From Mycoplasmopsis bovis PG45 (GTDB lineage: Bacteria; Bacillota_I; Bacilli_A; Mycoplasmatales; Metamycoplasmataceae), in NCBI RefSeq assembly GCF_000183385.1, contig NC_014760.1, positions 434,001 through 498,000 of the forward strand: 64,000 bases of DNA, written 5' to 3'. Below the pieces are notes generated by a model, which did no database searches, was not told where the DNA came from, and saw only the letters and a program-made list of their open reading frames with translations. The translations under genes and the position numbers were made by a program. Position 1 is the stretch's first letter. Each line of letters opens with the position of its first letter. Below are positions 33,246-45,241 of this stretch, one piece after another.

Positions 33246-34068
33246 AATTTTCCTTCTGACACAGCGGACAATAATATGTCATTCTTTGTGCTATTGTTTC
33301 TTGTTTTATTAAAGTTTTGCATTTATTGCAAGGCAAATTTGCTCGCATGTGAACTTGTAAATGATTTTGAAATTGGCCTTCTGCACCATTAAGACCTGAA
33401 AAGTCAACAATTGTTGAACCACCTAACTCTGTTGCCTTATCCAAAATTATCTTAGTGTTATTTAATATTTCAATCAATTTAGCATATGGAATTTTATTAA
33501 CCTTAGTTCATGGATTAATTCCAGACAAATACAAAATTTCGTTAGCGTAAATATTTCCTATTCCTAAAATGTAACTTTGATCTAACAGGAATGACTTAAT
33601 TGGAATAGTTTTATTTTTAATAAGCTGATGAAGTTTATCAGGATCTATTTGATCAACTTCTTTTCCTAATTTATCAAGCGGCTTTGTAGTAAAAAGTTCT
33701 GATTCATCCTTAATATGAAATGTTCCAAATTGTCGCGAATCATTATAAAACAGATACATTTGGTTATTTAACTCAAAAATTACATAATCATGTTTTCTCT
33801 TGTGATGCAAACTAGTATCAGTAAAATACTTGCCTGTCATTCTTAAATGGCTAATTAAATTTTTGTCTTTAGAAAGCTTAAAAATAATATTTTTGCCAAC
33901 ATTATAAATATCTAATATTGTTTCATTTAGCAAATATTCTTTAAATTCTTGCGGACTAACATTTTTAATTAATTTATCAAGAAACACAAAAACATTTGTA
34001 ATTTTGGCATTCTTTATGTTGCTTTTAAGTGCTTTAACTACTGTTTTAACTTCTGGCAATTCAGGCAT
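33229..34068 (-). CDS. mutM: formamidopyrimidine-DNA glycosylase
   Basis: A 279-residue Fpg/MutM of normal length. It starts MPELPEV, where Pro2 is the catalytic amine and Glu3 the acid; the helix-two-turn-helix is at LGIGNIYANEIL; a C-terminal zinc finger has CNKC and CPLC pairs. It removes 8-oxoguanine and other oxidised bases and cuts the abasic strand. It starts one base beyond the pgi stop region and overlaps smr. Two TGA-Trp or other codons do not disturb the motifs. Confidence 0.95.
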
Positions 34069-34069
34069 A

Positions 34070-35362
34070 TTATTTATCGTCCTTATTTAAAATTTTAAAC
34101 ATATTTGATTTGTATATTTCAACCCCTGGCTGGTCAAATGGATTAACACCTAATAGGTATGCACTAATAGCTAATGCTCTCATAAAAAATTGAAATAAGT
34201 AGCCCAATGCATATTCATCTAATTTTGCTATTTCAATGACAATATTAGGTACTAATGCTGCTTTTGAATGAGCACTTAAAGTTCCTTTGAATGCTGACAA
34301 ATTAATTTTATGAACAGATTTACCATCTAAGTAGTTCAATTTATCATCATCTTCTTTCACTTTAGAAAGCAAAATGTCATATAAAGGTTCTTTTGAGACT
34401 AAAATTGTTTCAAACAAAATCCTTTTACCATCTTGAATAATTTGTCCAATTGAGTGCAAATCAGTTGTAAAAGTTGAACCAACAACTCATAACCCTTTAT
34501 TGTCTTTGCCTTCACTTTCAGCAAATAATTGTTTTCATCATTCAATAAAAAATGATAATTTAGGTTCATAAGAAGACATAAGTTCAATGTCATATTTTTT
34601 ACTTAATATATGACGAGCAACAGCATATTTATATGCTTGATTTTCATTTAGGTTTAGATTATTGCAATCACTATTAGCATCAGCAGCACCTTTAAGCAAT
34701 ATTTCAACATTAATACCAGCACAAATTAAAGGGAAGAGTCCAACTGGACTTAACACACTAAAACGACCCCCTACATCATTAGGAATTATTAATGTTTCAT
34801 AATTTTTTGCTTTAGAAAGCTCATATAAAACACCCTTTTGAGCATCGGTTGTGGCTACTATATAATCTTTAGCATATTGTGAGCCTACTTGAAATTCTAA
34901 AAGCTTTCTAAATTCTCTAAATGCAATTGACGGCTCAATAGTTGTTCCGCTTTTTGAAATAACGTTGATAGCAAATTTTTTATTTTCAACATACTTAAGT
35001 TGTGCAACTAATTGCTCACTGCTTAATGAGTTTCCTGCAAAAATCAATTCAATATCAGGATCTATCATTTTATAAGTATCAAAAACATAATCATAAGCAG
35101 CTATAGCTCCTAAATATGAACCACCGATGCCAATAACTACTAGTGTGCTAACTTTTTGCTTTTTTCATACATTAGCAATGTCAATCATTTTTTTCATTTC
35201 CAAATTGTTGATGTTATTAGGTAAATTGATTCATCCCAATCAGTCTTTTTCATTGACTTTTTGGTTAATTATGTTATGGTGAATTTGAACTACTTGTTCA
35301 TGATATTTATTTATTTCATTTAATTCTAAAGCATTAGAAATATCAACATTTATGTACTTCAT
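34070..35362 (-). CDS. pgi: glucose-6-phosphate isomerase
   Basis: A 430-residue Pgi of the short bacterial type. It has VIGIGGSYLGA near residue 75, the phosphate-binding VISKSGTT, the GGRFSVLSPVGLFPL signature, and the C-terminal stretch KINLSAFKG...EYALGYL with NPFDQPGVE. It converts glucose-6-phosphate to fructose-6-phosphate in glycolysis. It begins one base after the stop of a diverged second copy of itself and ends just before mutM. Several TGA-Trp codons. Confidence 0.95.
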
Positions 35363-35363
35363 T

Positions 35364-36614
35364 TTAGCTCCTATAGCTACTTAAAAATGGATTTGTGTTG
35401 CTTAGCATACAAAGATATATAAAACTTCAATAAACAAAAGCAATTAGTGCACCTAGTGAATATTCACTATTATCTTCAACTGTAATTAAACAATAAGGCA
35501 TACCTAGGATATTAGTAAAAATCTCTTGAATACCAACATTTGCACTTTTGTTAAAATCACTAAGTTTAGTAAATGGATACGAATTTAATCCATCATTAAA
35601 GTGAATTTCATCGCTTAGTCTATAATCTATTTTTTCATTTTTTAATTTATAAAAAGAGATATACATTTTTTGATAATTATCCATCAAAAACTGTCCATAT
35701 GTATAAATATCATTTGTAAATGATGCTATATATGAAAATATGTTAAATTTTTGATAATAATTATTTTCCATATTAGTCTGTAAAGCAAGCAAATTAGTCA
35801 ATATTGCATTATCATTAATTATGAAACTATACTTAGTTTTTTTGCTAATTAATAACCTAACATAAGCATATTGAAAAGCTGCATTATCTTCTAAATTGTC
35901 AGCTACAAAATTTGGATAAAGATTTTGATATCCCGCAACTAACTCCATAATATTACAGCCTTTTAAAAGAAGCAAAAACATATTGCTTTCAGCAAAAAAA
36001 GAATAATTTTTAGTTAAAACATTTGGCATTATTAATTTATTTTGCTCATCAATTTCAAAATCTAGAAGTTGTTTTTCTAATGCTTGCTTACAGATCATAA
36101 AGCACCTTTTAAGTGCTCGATAATAACCATATTTTTCCTGAACCTCATTAATAATAATTTTAATAACTTCAATAAAAGCTTCGCTATATAACGACTGTCC
36201 TATGAAAAGAAATGCTGTATGTTGGCTACTAATTTGATCAGTACATTTAAGATATAACTTTTGTCAAACTTCCGGTTCTTCATCACAAAAAAATGTGAAT
36301 TTTATTTTATGATCTTTTAAAATGTCATAACTATTAAGAAAATTATGGGCAACAAAAAAATTTTCTTTGTCACTTTTCTTACAAAAAATTATTATGTGAT
36401 TTATGTCTTGCGAGTGAAAAAGATCACTAAAACTGTCTAATTCTTTTAAATTTTGGGTATCAAAATTTAAAACTAGTTCATTAAAACCAAATTGCTCAAA
36501 AAAATCATTATCCTTCTTTTTGATCTTATTAAAAAGTGTTATAGCATCTGCAATCATATTCTTGTTGCTAAAATCAGGGCTGAAGTTAATAAATTTTAAA
36601 TTAATAATTTCCAT
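35364..36614 (-). CDS. diverged Pgi paralogue, probably without isomerase activity
   Basis: A 416-residue protein directly upstream of pgi. It aligns along the C-terminal half: FQYAYVRLLISKK against Pgi YKYAVARHILSKK, NIMELVAGY against NVEILLKGA, and EYSLGALIAFVYW...NTNPFLSSY against EYALGYLFQFFMR...GVNPFDQPG. The N-terminal half keeps similar length, but the glycine-rich GGSYLG, the SKSGTT phosphate loop and the GRFSVLSPVG signature are all gone. It is intact, with no frameshift and a run of 13 bases to the S1 gene upstream, so it is kept for some role, perhaps structural or regulatory. I name no activity. Confidence 0.75.
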
Positions 36615-36627
36615 TATCTATACTGCC

Positions 36628-36960
36628 TTATGACTTGCTTATTAGTTTAAGAACTGAATCTTTTAGTTTTTTAAATCCATTTTTTGTAGGCTTAATTTTA
36701 TTTTTGAAAGGCGTTCTTGAATGAAGCGGGTGATTTATTTTGAAATTTCCAATACCAGTTTGCATATCTAAATCAATTGACTCAACAACAAAATTTATTT
36801 TTTGATTGATCTCAAAAATATTATCAAGACGACTTTTTGTAAAGTCAGTAATTAAATTAGATGGCACAAAAAATTTCATACCATTAAAAGATCACACAAT
36901 TATTCCGTGTGAATTAATATTTTTTACTAGTCCGTTCAGTACATCGCCTTTTTTAATCAT
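36628..36960 (-). CDS. single S1-domain RNA-binding protein
   Basis: A 110-residue protein starting at ATG 36960 (MIKKGDVLNGLVKNINSHG). The first 70 residues fit one S1 barrel: GDVLNGLVKNI, GIIVWSFNGMKFFVPSNL and a closing strand. A basic tail (KNKIKPTKNGFKKL) follows. It resembles the YugI/general stress protein 13 type; from memory that gene also neighbours pgi in some Firmicutes. A TGA-Trp lies at 36892-36894. It heads the operon with the Pgi-like gene, pgi, mutM and smr. Confidence 0.75.
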
Positions 36961-37069
36961 ATAAACAATTATATAATATTAAAATCTTATTTCATAATTC
37001 ATATATGAATTATGCCTAAAATAAGGAAACTTTAAAATTAGCTTATTTACCTGTTTTATAGATAAATAA

Positions 37070-37093
37070 ATAAAAGTCGCTTGCTGCGACTTC
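37070..37093 (-). terminator. terminator of eno
   Basis: Arms AAGTCGC (37074-37080) and GCGACTT (37086-37092) pair fully around a five-base loop; on the minus strand TTTTATTT follows. An exact copy of CTGTTTTATAG lies just beyond it at 37051-37061. Confidence 0.82.
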
Positions 37094-37097
37094 TTGT

Positions 37098-38812
<1,715 letters not shown>

Positions 38813-40280
38813 TAATGCTATATATTTAGGAGAATTTGAAAATGGCAATTCCAGTTGAAATAAGACAAGTTGAAAGACCTAAAAACACAGTTGTAAAGAA
38901 TTACTTTGGAAAATTTAAAGTTGTAAAAAGAACCAGCAAATATGTGAATGGAAAAGCAATTCCAAAAGATTTGGCAATTGTTGGCGAAATAGTAGATTAC
39001 AAATTTGTTCCTTTTGAAACACCTATCCCAGTAGGTACAAGATCTAAGAAAAATCAAGAAAAAACAGATATAAAAGACTATGGTAACATAGCAATTTTTA
39101 CAAAAAATAGCAATGATATTTTGGAAAAATTACTAACACATTTTGATTCATCAACAGCTTACAAATTATATGTAATTGCTATTCTTAGATGTGCCTATCC
39201 AAAAGCCGTTAATCGTGATTTAAAGTTTTACTATGAAACTTCATTTATGTCTGAATTATTTAAAAAGGTTGGTTTATCTGAATCATTATTACCAGACTTC
39301 TTTGAAAAAACTGGTAGAGCATATTCAAATATACATAACTTCATGTTAGATAGAATAAATGAGTTTAAAGGTAGAGTGCAAATTATTGATGGCACACTTA
39401 AATCTTATAATTCAGATGAAGTAACTTTTTCTCAATGATCAAGAAAAGGCAAGGTTAAAGGTAGCAAAGATTTTACCTTACTTTACACTTGTGTCTTATA
39501 TACCAAAGAGCCAATTTATCACAGACCATACCAAGGAAATATGCTGGATTCGACTATTTTTGAGGACTTTTTGGAAAATGTGCCTAGCACTGGCGAAATA
39601 TTAGTTGCTGATAAAGGCTTTAGAACTAAAGCAATTACAGAGCTTTTAGAACAGAATAAAAATGTTAAGTATCTTTTGCCATTAAAGAGAAATACAACAT
39701 TAATTAGAGAAGAAAAACTTGATGAAAACTTGACTCCTGTGAAAATTAAAGATAAGCAATTACTAGGGTCTAAAAAGCAAATAAATGGAAAGTTTTTTTA
39801 TCTATTTAAAGACTTAGAAATAGCTGGCAAAGAAAGTGTTGGAAACTATCAAAAACATCTAAAAAGAAATACATTTAACATTGATGAATTCAATAAAAAT
39901 AATCAATTTTTTGGTGTCATTGTTTTTGAATCCAATGTTGACCTTTCATTAGAGGATGTATACACACTATATGATCAAAGATGAGAAATTGAAGAAATGT
40001 TTAACTTTTACAAAAATATTTTGGAACTATCAAAAACAAGAGTTCATTCAGAAATGAAAGTTTACACAACAGAGTTTATAAACTACTTGTCACTAATAAT
40101 TGCGACAAAAGTTAAGAACAATTTTATAAGACTAAATCTTCATCAAAACTACTCATTCAGACAGATTATAGAATATTTGAGAAGTTACAAAGTTGAAGTA
40201 ATAAATAATACAGAATGAAAAAAACGCAAGGTGTTGAAATATGTTCAAGACCTTGCGGAATTGTTAGAAATATAGCATTA
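38813..40280 (+). mobile_element. IS1634-like (IS4-superfamily) insertion sequence
   Basis: A single full-length transposase gene is bounded by inverted ends TAATGCTATAT (38813-38823) and ATATAGCATTA (40270-40280). The element of about 1.47 kb lies between eno and tuf. I found no convincing target-site duplication next to these ends; IS1634-type elements can make long ones, so the exact borders remain open. Confidence 0.7.
38842..40275 (+). CDS. IS1634-like transposase
   Basis: A 477-residue DDE transposase, intact when TGA is Trp. Candidate catalytic residues are Asp in VQIIDGTLKSY (about residue 178), Asp in ILVADKGFRTK (about 258) and Glu in YDQRWEIEEMF (about 384), the YREKx(6)E-like region of IS4-type enzymes. 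The start is ATG 38842 behind TTTAGGAGAA. Because all catalytic regions are present the element could be active. Confidence 0.85.
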
Positions 40281-40380
40281 CACTAAAACTTTTTTACTGT
40301 AAGCAAGCTTTAAATAGTAACTCAAGCATATTATTAAGTAACTTAGGGCTAATGTAATATTTTTAAAATTTTGTTATTTT

Positions 40381-40521
40381 TTGTTAAAATTTCAATACTA
40401 TTTTATTTATACGTAATGTATTAGCACTAAAGTTTGGATAGGACATGGATGAAAGACCATGCTGAGGTAGGTTTTAGCGCTAAAATTACTCAATATTTTT
40501 ACTTTACGAAAGGATTTTAAT
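40381..40521 (+). promoter_or_regulatory. tuf promoter and structured 5' leader
   Basis: A promoter candidate is TTGTTA (40381-40386), 17 bases, TATTTA (40404-40409). The transcript would begin about 40416. Right after that, TTAGCACTAAA (40421-40431) can pair with TTTAGCGCTAA (40473-40483) with one mismatch, enclosing a hairpin CATGG/CCATG (40444-40448 and 40457-40461). The ribosome site GAAAGGA precedes the start. No match to a named leader is claimed. Confidence 0.6.
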
Positions 40522-41712
40522 ATGGCAAAACTAGATTTTGACCGTAGCAAAGAACACGTTAATATTGGAACCATTGGCCACGTTGACCATGGTAAAACAA
40601 CTTTAACTGCTGCTATTGCGACAGTGTTAGCTAAAAAAGGTTTATCAGAAGCTAAATCATACGATGCAATTGACAATGCACCTGAAGAAAAAGCTCGTGG
40701 TATAACAATTAATACATCACACATCGAATATAATACTGAAAAACGTCACTATGCACACGTTGACTGTCCAGGTCACGCTGACTACATTAAAAACATGATT
40801 ACTGGTGCTGCTCAAATGGATGGTTCAATTCTTGTTGTTGCTGCAACTGACGGTGCCATGCCTCAAACAAAAGAACACGTTCTTCTTGCAAAACAAGTTG
40901 GTGTTCCAAAGATGGTTGTTTTCTTAAACAAATGTGACATGATTAAGCCAGAAGATGCAGAAATGATCGACCTTGTTGAAATGGAAGTTCGTGAATTACT
41001 TACAAAATATGGCTTTGACGGTGACAATACACCATTTGTTCGTGGTTCAGCTCTACAAGCTTTACAAGGCAAACCAGAATACGAAGAAAACATTCTAGAA
41101 TTAATGAATGCAGTTGACACATGAATCGAAACTCCTGTTAAGGACTTTGAAAAACCATTCTTAATGGCTGTTGAAGACGTTTTCACAATTTCAGGTCGTG
41201 GTACAGTTGCTACAGGTCGTGTTGAACGTGGTAGATTAAGCTTAAACGAAGAAGTTGAAATTGTAGGTCTTAAACCAACAAAGAAAACAGTTGTTACAGG
41301 TATTGAAATGTTCAGAAAGAACTTAAAAGAAGCTCAAGCAGGTGACAACGCAGGTCTATTACTTCGTGGTGTTGAAAGATCAGCTATTGAACGTGGTCAA
41401 GTTCTTGCTAAACCAGGTTCTATTGTTCCTCATGCTGAATTCGAAGCAGCTATTTATGCATTAACAAAAGAAGAAGGTGGTCGTCACACTCCATTCTTTG
41501 TTAACTATAAACCACAATTCTACTTCCGTACAACAGACGTTACAGGTGGATTAGAATTTGAAAAAGGCCGTGAATTCGTTCAACCTGGTGAAAACGTTAA
41601 CTTAAAAGTTAAACTTATTGCACCTATCGCTGTTGAAGAAGGAACAAAGTTCTCGATCCGTGAAGGTGGTAGAACAGTTGGATATGGTTCTGTAACAAAA
41701 ATTCTTAAATAA
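40522..41712 (+). CDS. tuf: elongation factor Tu
   Basis: A 396-residue EF-Tu. It has GHVDHGKT (P-loop), the switch [18 protein letters not shown] (switch II) and NKCD (guanine specificity) in the G domain, followed by domains II and III. It delivers aminoacyl-tRNA to the ribosome. One TGA-Trp at 41122-41124. Codon use is less AT-biased than its neighbours, as expected for a highly expressed gene. It stands alone between two insertion sequences. Confidence 0.98.
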
Positions 41713-41803
41713 TTTGTTCATTAAACCAATAATCCCGTTTTATAAGCGTTTACGAAAATTTAATTTTCTTAAATTGCTTATAATGCGCATATAGACAACA
41801 GAA

Positions 41804-41825
41804 AAAGCAAAGTCCGCTTTGCTTT
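41804..41825. repeat. left target-site duplication of the IS30-type element, carrying the tuf terminator
   Basis: The 22 bases from 41804 to 41825 are identical to 43225-43246 on the other side of the IS. The repeat is itself an inverted repeat, AAAGCAAAG-TCCG-CTTTGCTTT, and served as the tuf terminator before insertion. The left copy keeps the hairpin but lacks the long T run. Confidence 0.88.
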
Positions 41826-41933
41826 GCTTGATTGTAAGTTCAAGTGCAACACCAATTAAGGTAAAATTTAATTGTGGAGCACTTGAATTTTTAAACAAAA
41901 AAAGTTCCACACTTGGCAGTAGGAAACTTTCAT

Positions 41934-42950
41934 ATGAATTATACTAAAAATTATAATCATCTAACATATGATGAACGTGCATTTATTGAAATTCAAATAA
42001 AATCTGGGTATTCTATTAGATCTATAGCTAGACAGTTAAACAGAAGTCCATCCACAGTAAGTCGCGAATTAAAACGCAACACTGCTTTTAGCGGTTCATA
42101 TCAATGTAAAATAGCAGAGCAGAAAGCATTAAATAGGCATTCGCACAAATACTTGTTTAAATTTACGAGTAATTTTGAATATGCTGAATTTGAAAAATTT
42201 TTCTTAGAAAAATTCGATAAAAGATTTTACGGAATTGTTGCAACAGCTCGATACATTAAGCAAACTTTTCCAAATATTGCGTCTCCGTCGATAAGGACTA
42301 TATTTAATTGGATTAAGACAAGAAAATGAAAATTGAAACCTAGAGACAGATTGAGAATTTTTTATAAAAAAGGCGGAAAAAGAACTGCATCAGTTGTCTC
42401 AAGATTAATTGGAGATTCTCACTATGTATATCCAATATGGGCAAGACCAAAATATATTGATTTAAGAGAAGAATATGGTCATTGAGAAAGTGACTTAATT
42501 ATAGGCAAAAGATCGAATGGATATGATAATGTATTAACACTTGTTGAAAGGCAAACCAGAATGGGGTTTGCAGTTAAAATTAAATCAAAATCAGCTTTTT
42601 TGGTAATTTCAAAGCTTAAAAAAATAATCCAGGATCATAATTTAATTGTCAAATCTATAACAATTGATAACGGGATAGAATTCGAAAGAATGGGTTTATT
42701 AGGAAAATGACTAAATATTAAAATATTTAGAGCTGAACCGTATGCTTCATTTCAAAGGGGAACAAACGAAAATTGAAACGGAATGATTAGAAGAATGTTT
42801 CATAAAGGTTTTGATTTTAATTCTATCTCTCAAGTTCAACTGGATGATGTTGTAAATCAAATAAATGAAATGCCACGTAAAATTTTGAATTGGCAAAAAC
42901 CAATTGAACTATTTAAGTTAGCTAATGACTATGGTGTCGTTTTAAATTAA
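41934..42950 (+). CDS. IS30-family transposase
   Basis: A 338-residue transposase. The N-terminus has the IS30 helix-turn-helix, LTYDERAFIEIQIKSGYS...IARQLNRSPSTVSRELKRN. The DDE core shows Asp in GHWESDLIIG, Asp in ITIDNGIEF, and Glu in RGTNENWNGMIRR. It starts at ATG 41934 behind AGGAAAC. Four or more TGA-Trp codons; no frameshift, so probably active. Confidence 0.93.
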
Positions 42951-43020
42951 AACATGTGAATTTAATTGACTGCATTCATAAAAAAATGAATGGTTATTTT
43001 TTGCATTTTATTTAGTTATT

Positions 43021-43160
43021 TTATCCCCCTAACCCCCTTAATTACAAATAAGGGGGTATAACAAAACATTATTTAGGGTTTACGCAGATGTTCCATCTGA
43101 TTTTTTTAACCCCCTGCCCCTTGATTTCAAACAAGGGGTAGATGTGGCATACGCCACATA
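43021..43160. repeat. cluster of three G/C-rich hairpins in the IS30 tail
   Basis: Arms CCCCCTTA.../TAAGGGGG (about 43034-43058), CCCCTTG/CAAGGGG (about 43118-43138) and TGTGGC/GCCACA (about 43143-43158) lie between the transposase stop and the right end. They stand out in this AT-rich sequence. They may stop transcription into or out of the element. Confidence 0.6.
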
Positions 43161-43224
43161 TTATGCAAAAATGCTATAATAAAAAAGCCAAGCACATATG
43201 TTGCACTTGAACTTTCATTTATGG

Positions 43225-43249
43225 AAAGCAAAGTCCGCTTTGCTTTTTT
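43225..43249. terminator. right copy of the duplicated tuf terminator
   Basis: This is the second copy of the 22-base target repeat (43225-43246). It keeps the original T run (CTTTGCTTTTTT), so it is a full terminator in the + direction, now at the end of the IS rather than after tuf. Confidence 0.8.
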
Positions 43250-43324
43250 GTATATTTTTGTAATTATGTATTTATAAAAAACTATAATTGAAATACTTAA
43301 AATTAATATTTAAAAAAGGGATGT

Positions 43325-43729
43325 ATGTTCTTAGAAAAGTGTTTCATAACTAAGGAAAATCAAAGTCTTAATGAAGTGGCTAATTTTGTTTTAAATAACC
43401 TAACTAAAAGTAAATTAATACTTTTAAATGGTGAATTGGGTGCTGGTAAGACAACATTATTAAAAGAAATTGCAAAAATAATTGGGATAACTGAGCCAAT
43501 TACATCGCCAACATTTAACTATATGAAAACATATAATGGCTTAATTCACATTGATGCATATCATTTAAGCGGCGGAATTGACGAGTTTATTGACTATGCA
43601 AATGAAGGTGATATTATAGCTATCGAATGACCTTCTAGGATACAACATTATTACTCAAATTTTGTTAATGTAGATATCTCATTAGACAATGACAATAATC
43701 ATATTTTTAATATAAGGGTGGTTAAGTAA
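43325..43729 (+). CDS. tsaE: tRNA t6A biosynthesis ATPase TsaE
   Basis: A 134-residue P-loop protein with Walker A NGELGAGKTTLLKEI (residues about 36-50), SPTFNYMKTY and HIDAYHL, all typical for TsaE. It works with TsaB and TsaD to add threonylcarbamoyl to A37 of ANN-reading tRNAs. The start at 43325 follows AAAAAAGGG; the ATG four bases earlier is in a closed frame. One TGA-Trp. Its stop overlaps the tsaB start (TAATG). Confidence 0.92.
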
Positions 43730-44286
43730 TGAAATTATATTTAGATACAGCTAATGATGATTTTGTTTTAGCAGCCTTTGATGATAATTACAAATTAGTG
43801 TATTCAAAAATACTAAAAAAGTACCAAAAGAAGGTTGAATTAATACCACTAAGTGTAAGTGAAATGCTTAATTCTTTGTCGCTAACAATTGATGATTTTA
43901 ATGAGTTTTACACCAATTTAGGCCCAGGATACTTCACTGGAGTAAGAATATCATTAGTTTATTTAAGAACAATAGCCACAATTAAAAAAGTTATGATTTT
44001 TACAATTAGCACAATGCAAATTTTAAGTATTCAAAATCCTGGCGAAAACTCATTTTATATTAATGCTAAAGGCGAAAAGTATTTTGAATACATAAGAAAT
44101 GATAAGCCATTTCATTCTGACCAAATTACTTGTAAAACAGGCACTAAAGATAAATATAATGAAGTAGATTACATTCAATTTTTAAATAATTTTAAAGCAT
44201 ACAAAGACTTATTTATTGCTAATAGTGACTTAAATAAAATTGAACCTTATTACATAAAAATGCCACAAATAGGAGCTAAGAAATAG
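43729..44286 (+). CDS. tsaB: tRNA t6A biosynthesis protein TsaB
   Basis: A 185-residue ASKHA-fold protein, short compared with the usual 220-230. It opens with MKLYLDTANDDFVLAAFDD and has the LGPGYFTGVRIS motif near residue 65, the counterpart of the GPGSFTGLR hallmark. It forms the scaffold with TsaD. Start overlaps tsaE and stop lies one base before tsaD, so the three genes form one operon. Confidence 0.88.
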   Translation: MKLYLDTANDDFVLAAFDDNYKLVYSKILKKYQKKVELIPLSVSEMLNSLSLTIDDFNEFYTNLGPGYFTGVRISLVYLRTIATIKKVMIFTISTMQILSIQNPGENSFYINAKGEKYFEYIRNDKPFHSDQITCKTGTKDKYNEVDYIQFLNNFKAYKDLFIANSDLNKIEPYYIKMPQIGAKK

Positions 44287-44287
44287 T

Positions 44288-45217
44288 ATGAAAATATTAG
44301 GTATTGAAACTAGTCATGATGATACTTCTATTGCTATTTTAGAAGATAATAAGGTTATTGCACTAGAAACTATTAGTCAAGTTGATATATTCAAGGAATT
44401 TGGCGGCACAATTCCTGAAATATCATCAAGAGAACATGTAAAAAATATCAATTTAATTTTAGAAATATTATTAAAAAAGTATGACTTATCAACTATAGAT
44501 TATATAGCTTATACTAAAGAACCGGGGCTAGTTGGAACACTGCAAATTGGATACTTATTTGCAAGTGCTGTTTCTTTGGCTTACAATAAGCCAATAATTC
44601 CCATTAATCACTTAATAGGCCACTTTTACTCTTGTGCATTAGATAATGAAATAAAATATCCTTCGTTATGCTTACTAGTTTCTGGCGGTCATACTCAACT
44701 AATGCTTATTAATAGTCCTATTGATTATGAAATAATTGGACAAACATTAGATGATGCTGTCGGCGAAGCATTTGATAAAGTTAGCTCAAAATTACAACTA
44801 GGTTTTCCTGGCGGGCCTATAATTGATAAAATATATAAAAACTATAAAGGTGAATTCATTAAATTCACTGAACCTAATGCCCCTGGTAAGTTTAATTTTT
44901 CATTTAGTGGACTTAAATCGCAAGTCATAAATTATTATCACAATAAACTTCAGCGAAATGAAAAAGCGGATGTTGACCAAATTGCAGCAAGCTTTCAAGA
45001 TTGCGCAGTAAACTACTTAATAAATCAAACCAAAAAAGCAGTTTTGAAATACGATGTTAAATCGCTAGTTTTAGCTGGTGGGGTAAGTGCTAATAGCGAA
45101 CTAAGAAAAAGATTTTTAGAAATAAGCAAAATGGCAATAATACCTAATTTAAAATATGCTACAGATAACGGCGCAATGATTGCATCATGCGCATATCAAA
45201 TACTTAAAGAAAAGTAA
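44288..45217 (+). CDS. tsaD: tRNA threonylcarbamoyltransferase TsaD
   Basis: A 309-residue protein. It starts KILGIETSHDDTS, with the metal-binding NHLIGH near residue 112, LVSGGHTQL, GEAFDKV and a C-terminal LAGGVSANSELR, all TsaD motifs. It transfers the threonylcarbamoyl group to tRNA A37. The chain is slightly shorter than bacterial TsaD (about 335) but has every motif. A lipoprotein gene follows 24 bases later. Confidence 0.95.
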   Translation: MKILGIETSHDDTSIAILEDNKVIALETISQVDIFKEFGGTIPEISSREHVKNINLILEILLKKYDLSTIDYIAYTKEPGLVGTLQIGYLFASAVSLAYNKPIIPINHLIGHFYSCALDNEIKYPSLCLLVSGGHTQLMLINSPIDYEIIGQTLDDAVGEAFDKVSSKLQLGFPGGPIIDKIYKNYKGEFIKFTEPNAPGKFNFSFSGLKSQVINYYHNKLQRNEKADVDQIAASFQDCAVNYLINQTKKAVLKYDVKSLVLAGGVSANSELRKRFLEISKMAIIPNLKYATDNGAMIASCAYQILKEK

Positions 45218-45241
45218 ATGTTCTTGTAGAAAAATGGATAT

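Larger units (their letters stand above)
41826..43224 (+). mobile_element. IS30-family (IS1630-like) insertion sequence
   Basis: A 1399-base element with imperfect terminal inverted repeats of about 26 bases; the inner 16 (AAGTTCAAGTGCAACA, left end, and its complement at the right end) are perfect. It is flanked by the 22-base direct repeat. Size, IR length and insertion into an inverted repeat match what is known of IS1630 from M. fermentans. The transposase gene is intact. Its 3' tail holds three G/C-rich hairpins (43021-43160). Confidence 0.88.

Noticed and set aside
40407-40724. Minus-strand ORF across the tuf start
   Set aside because: It is antisense to the conserved EF-Tu N-terminus, with no ribosome site or family match.
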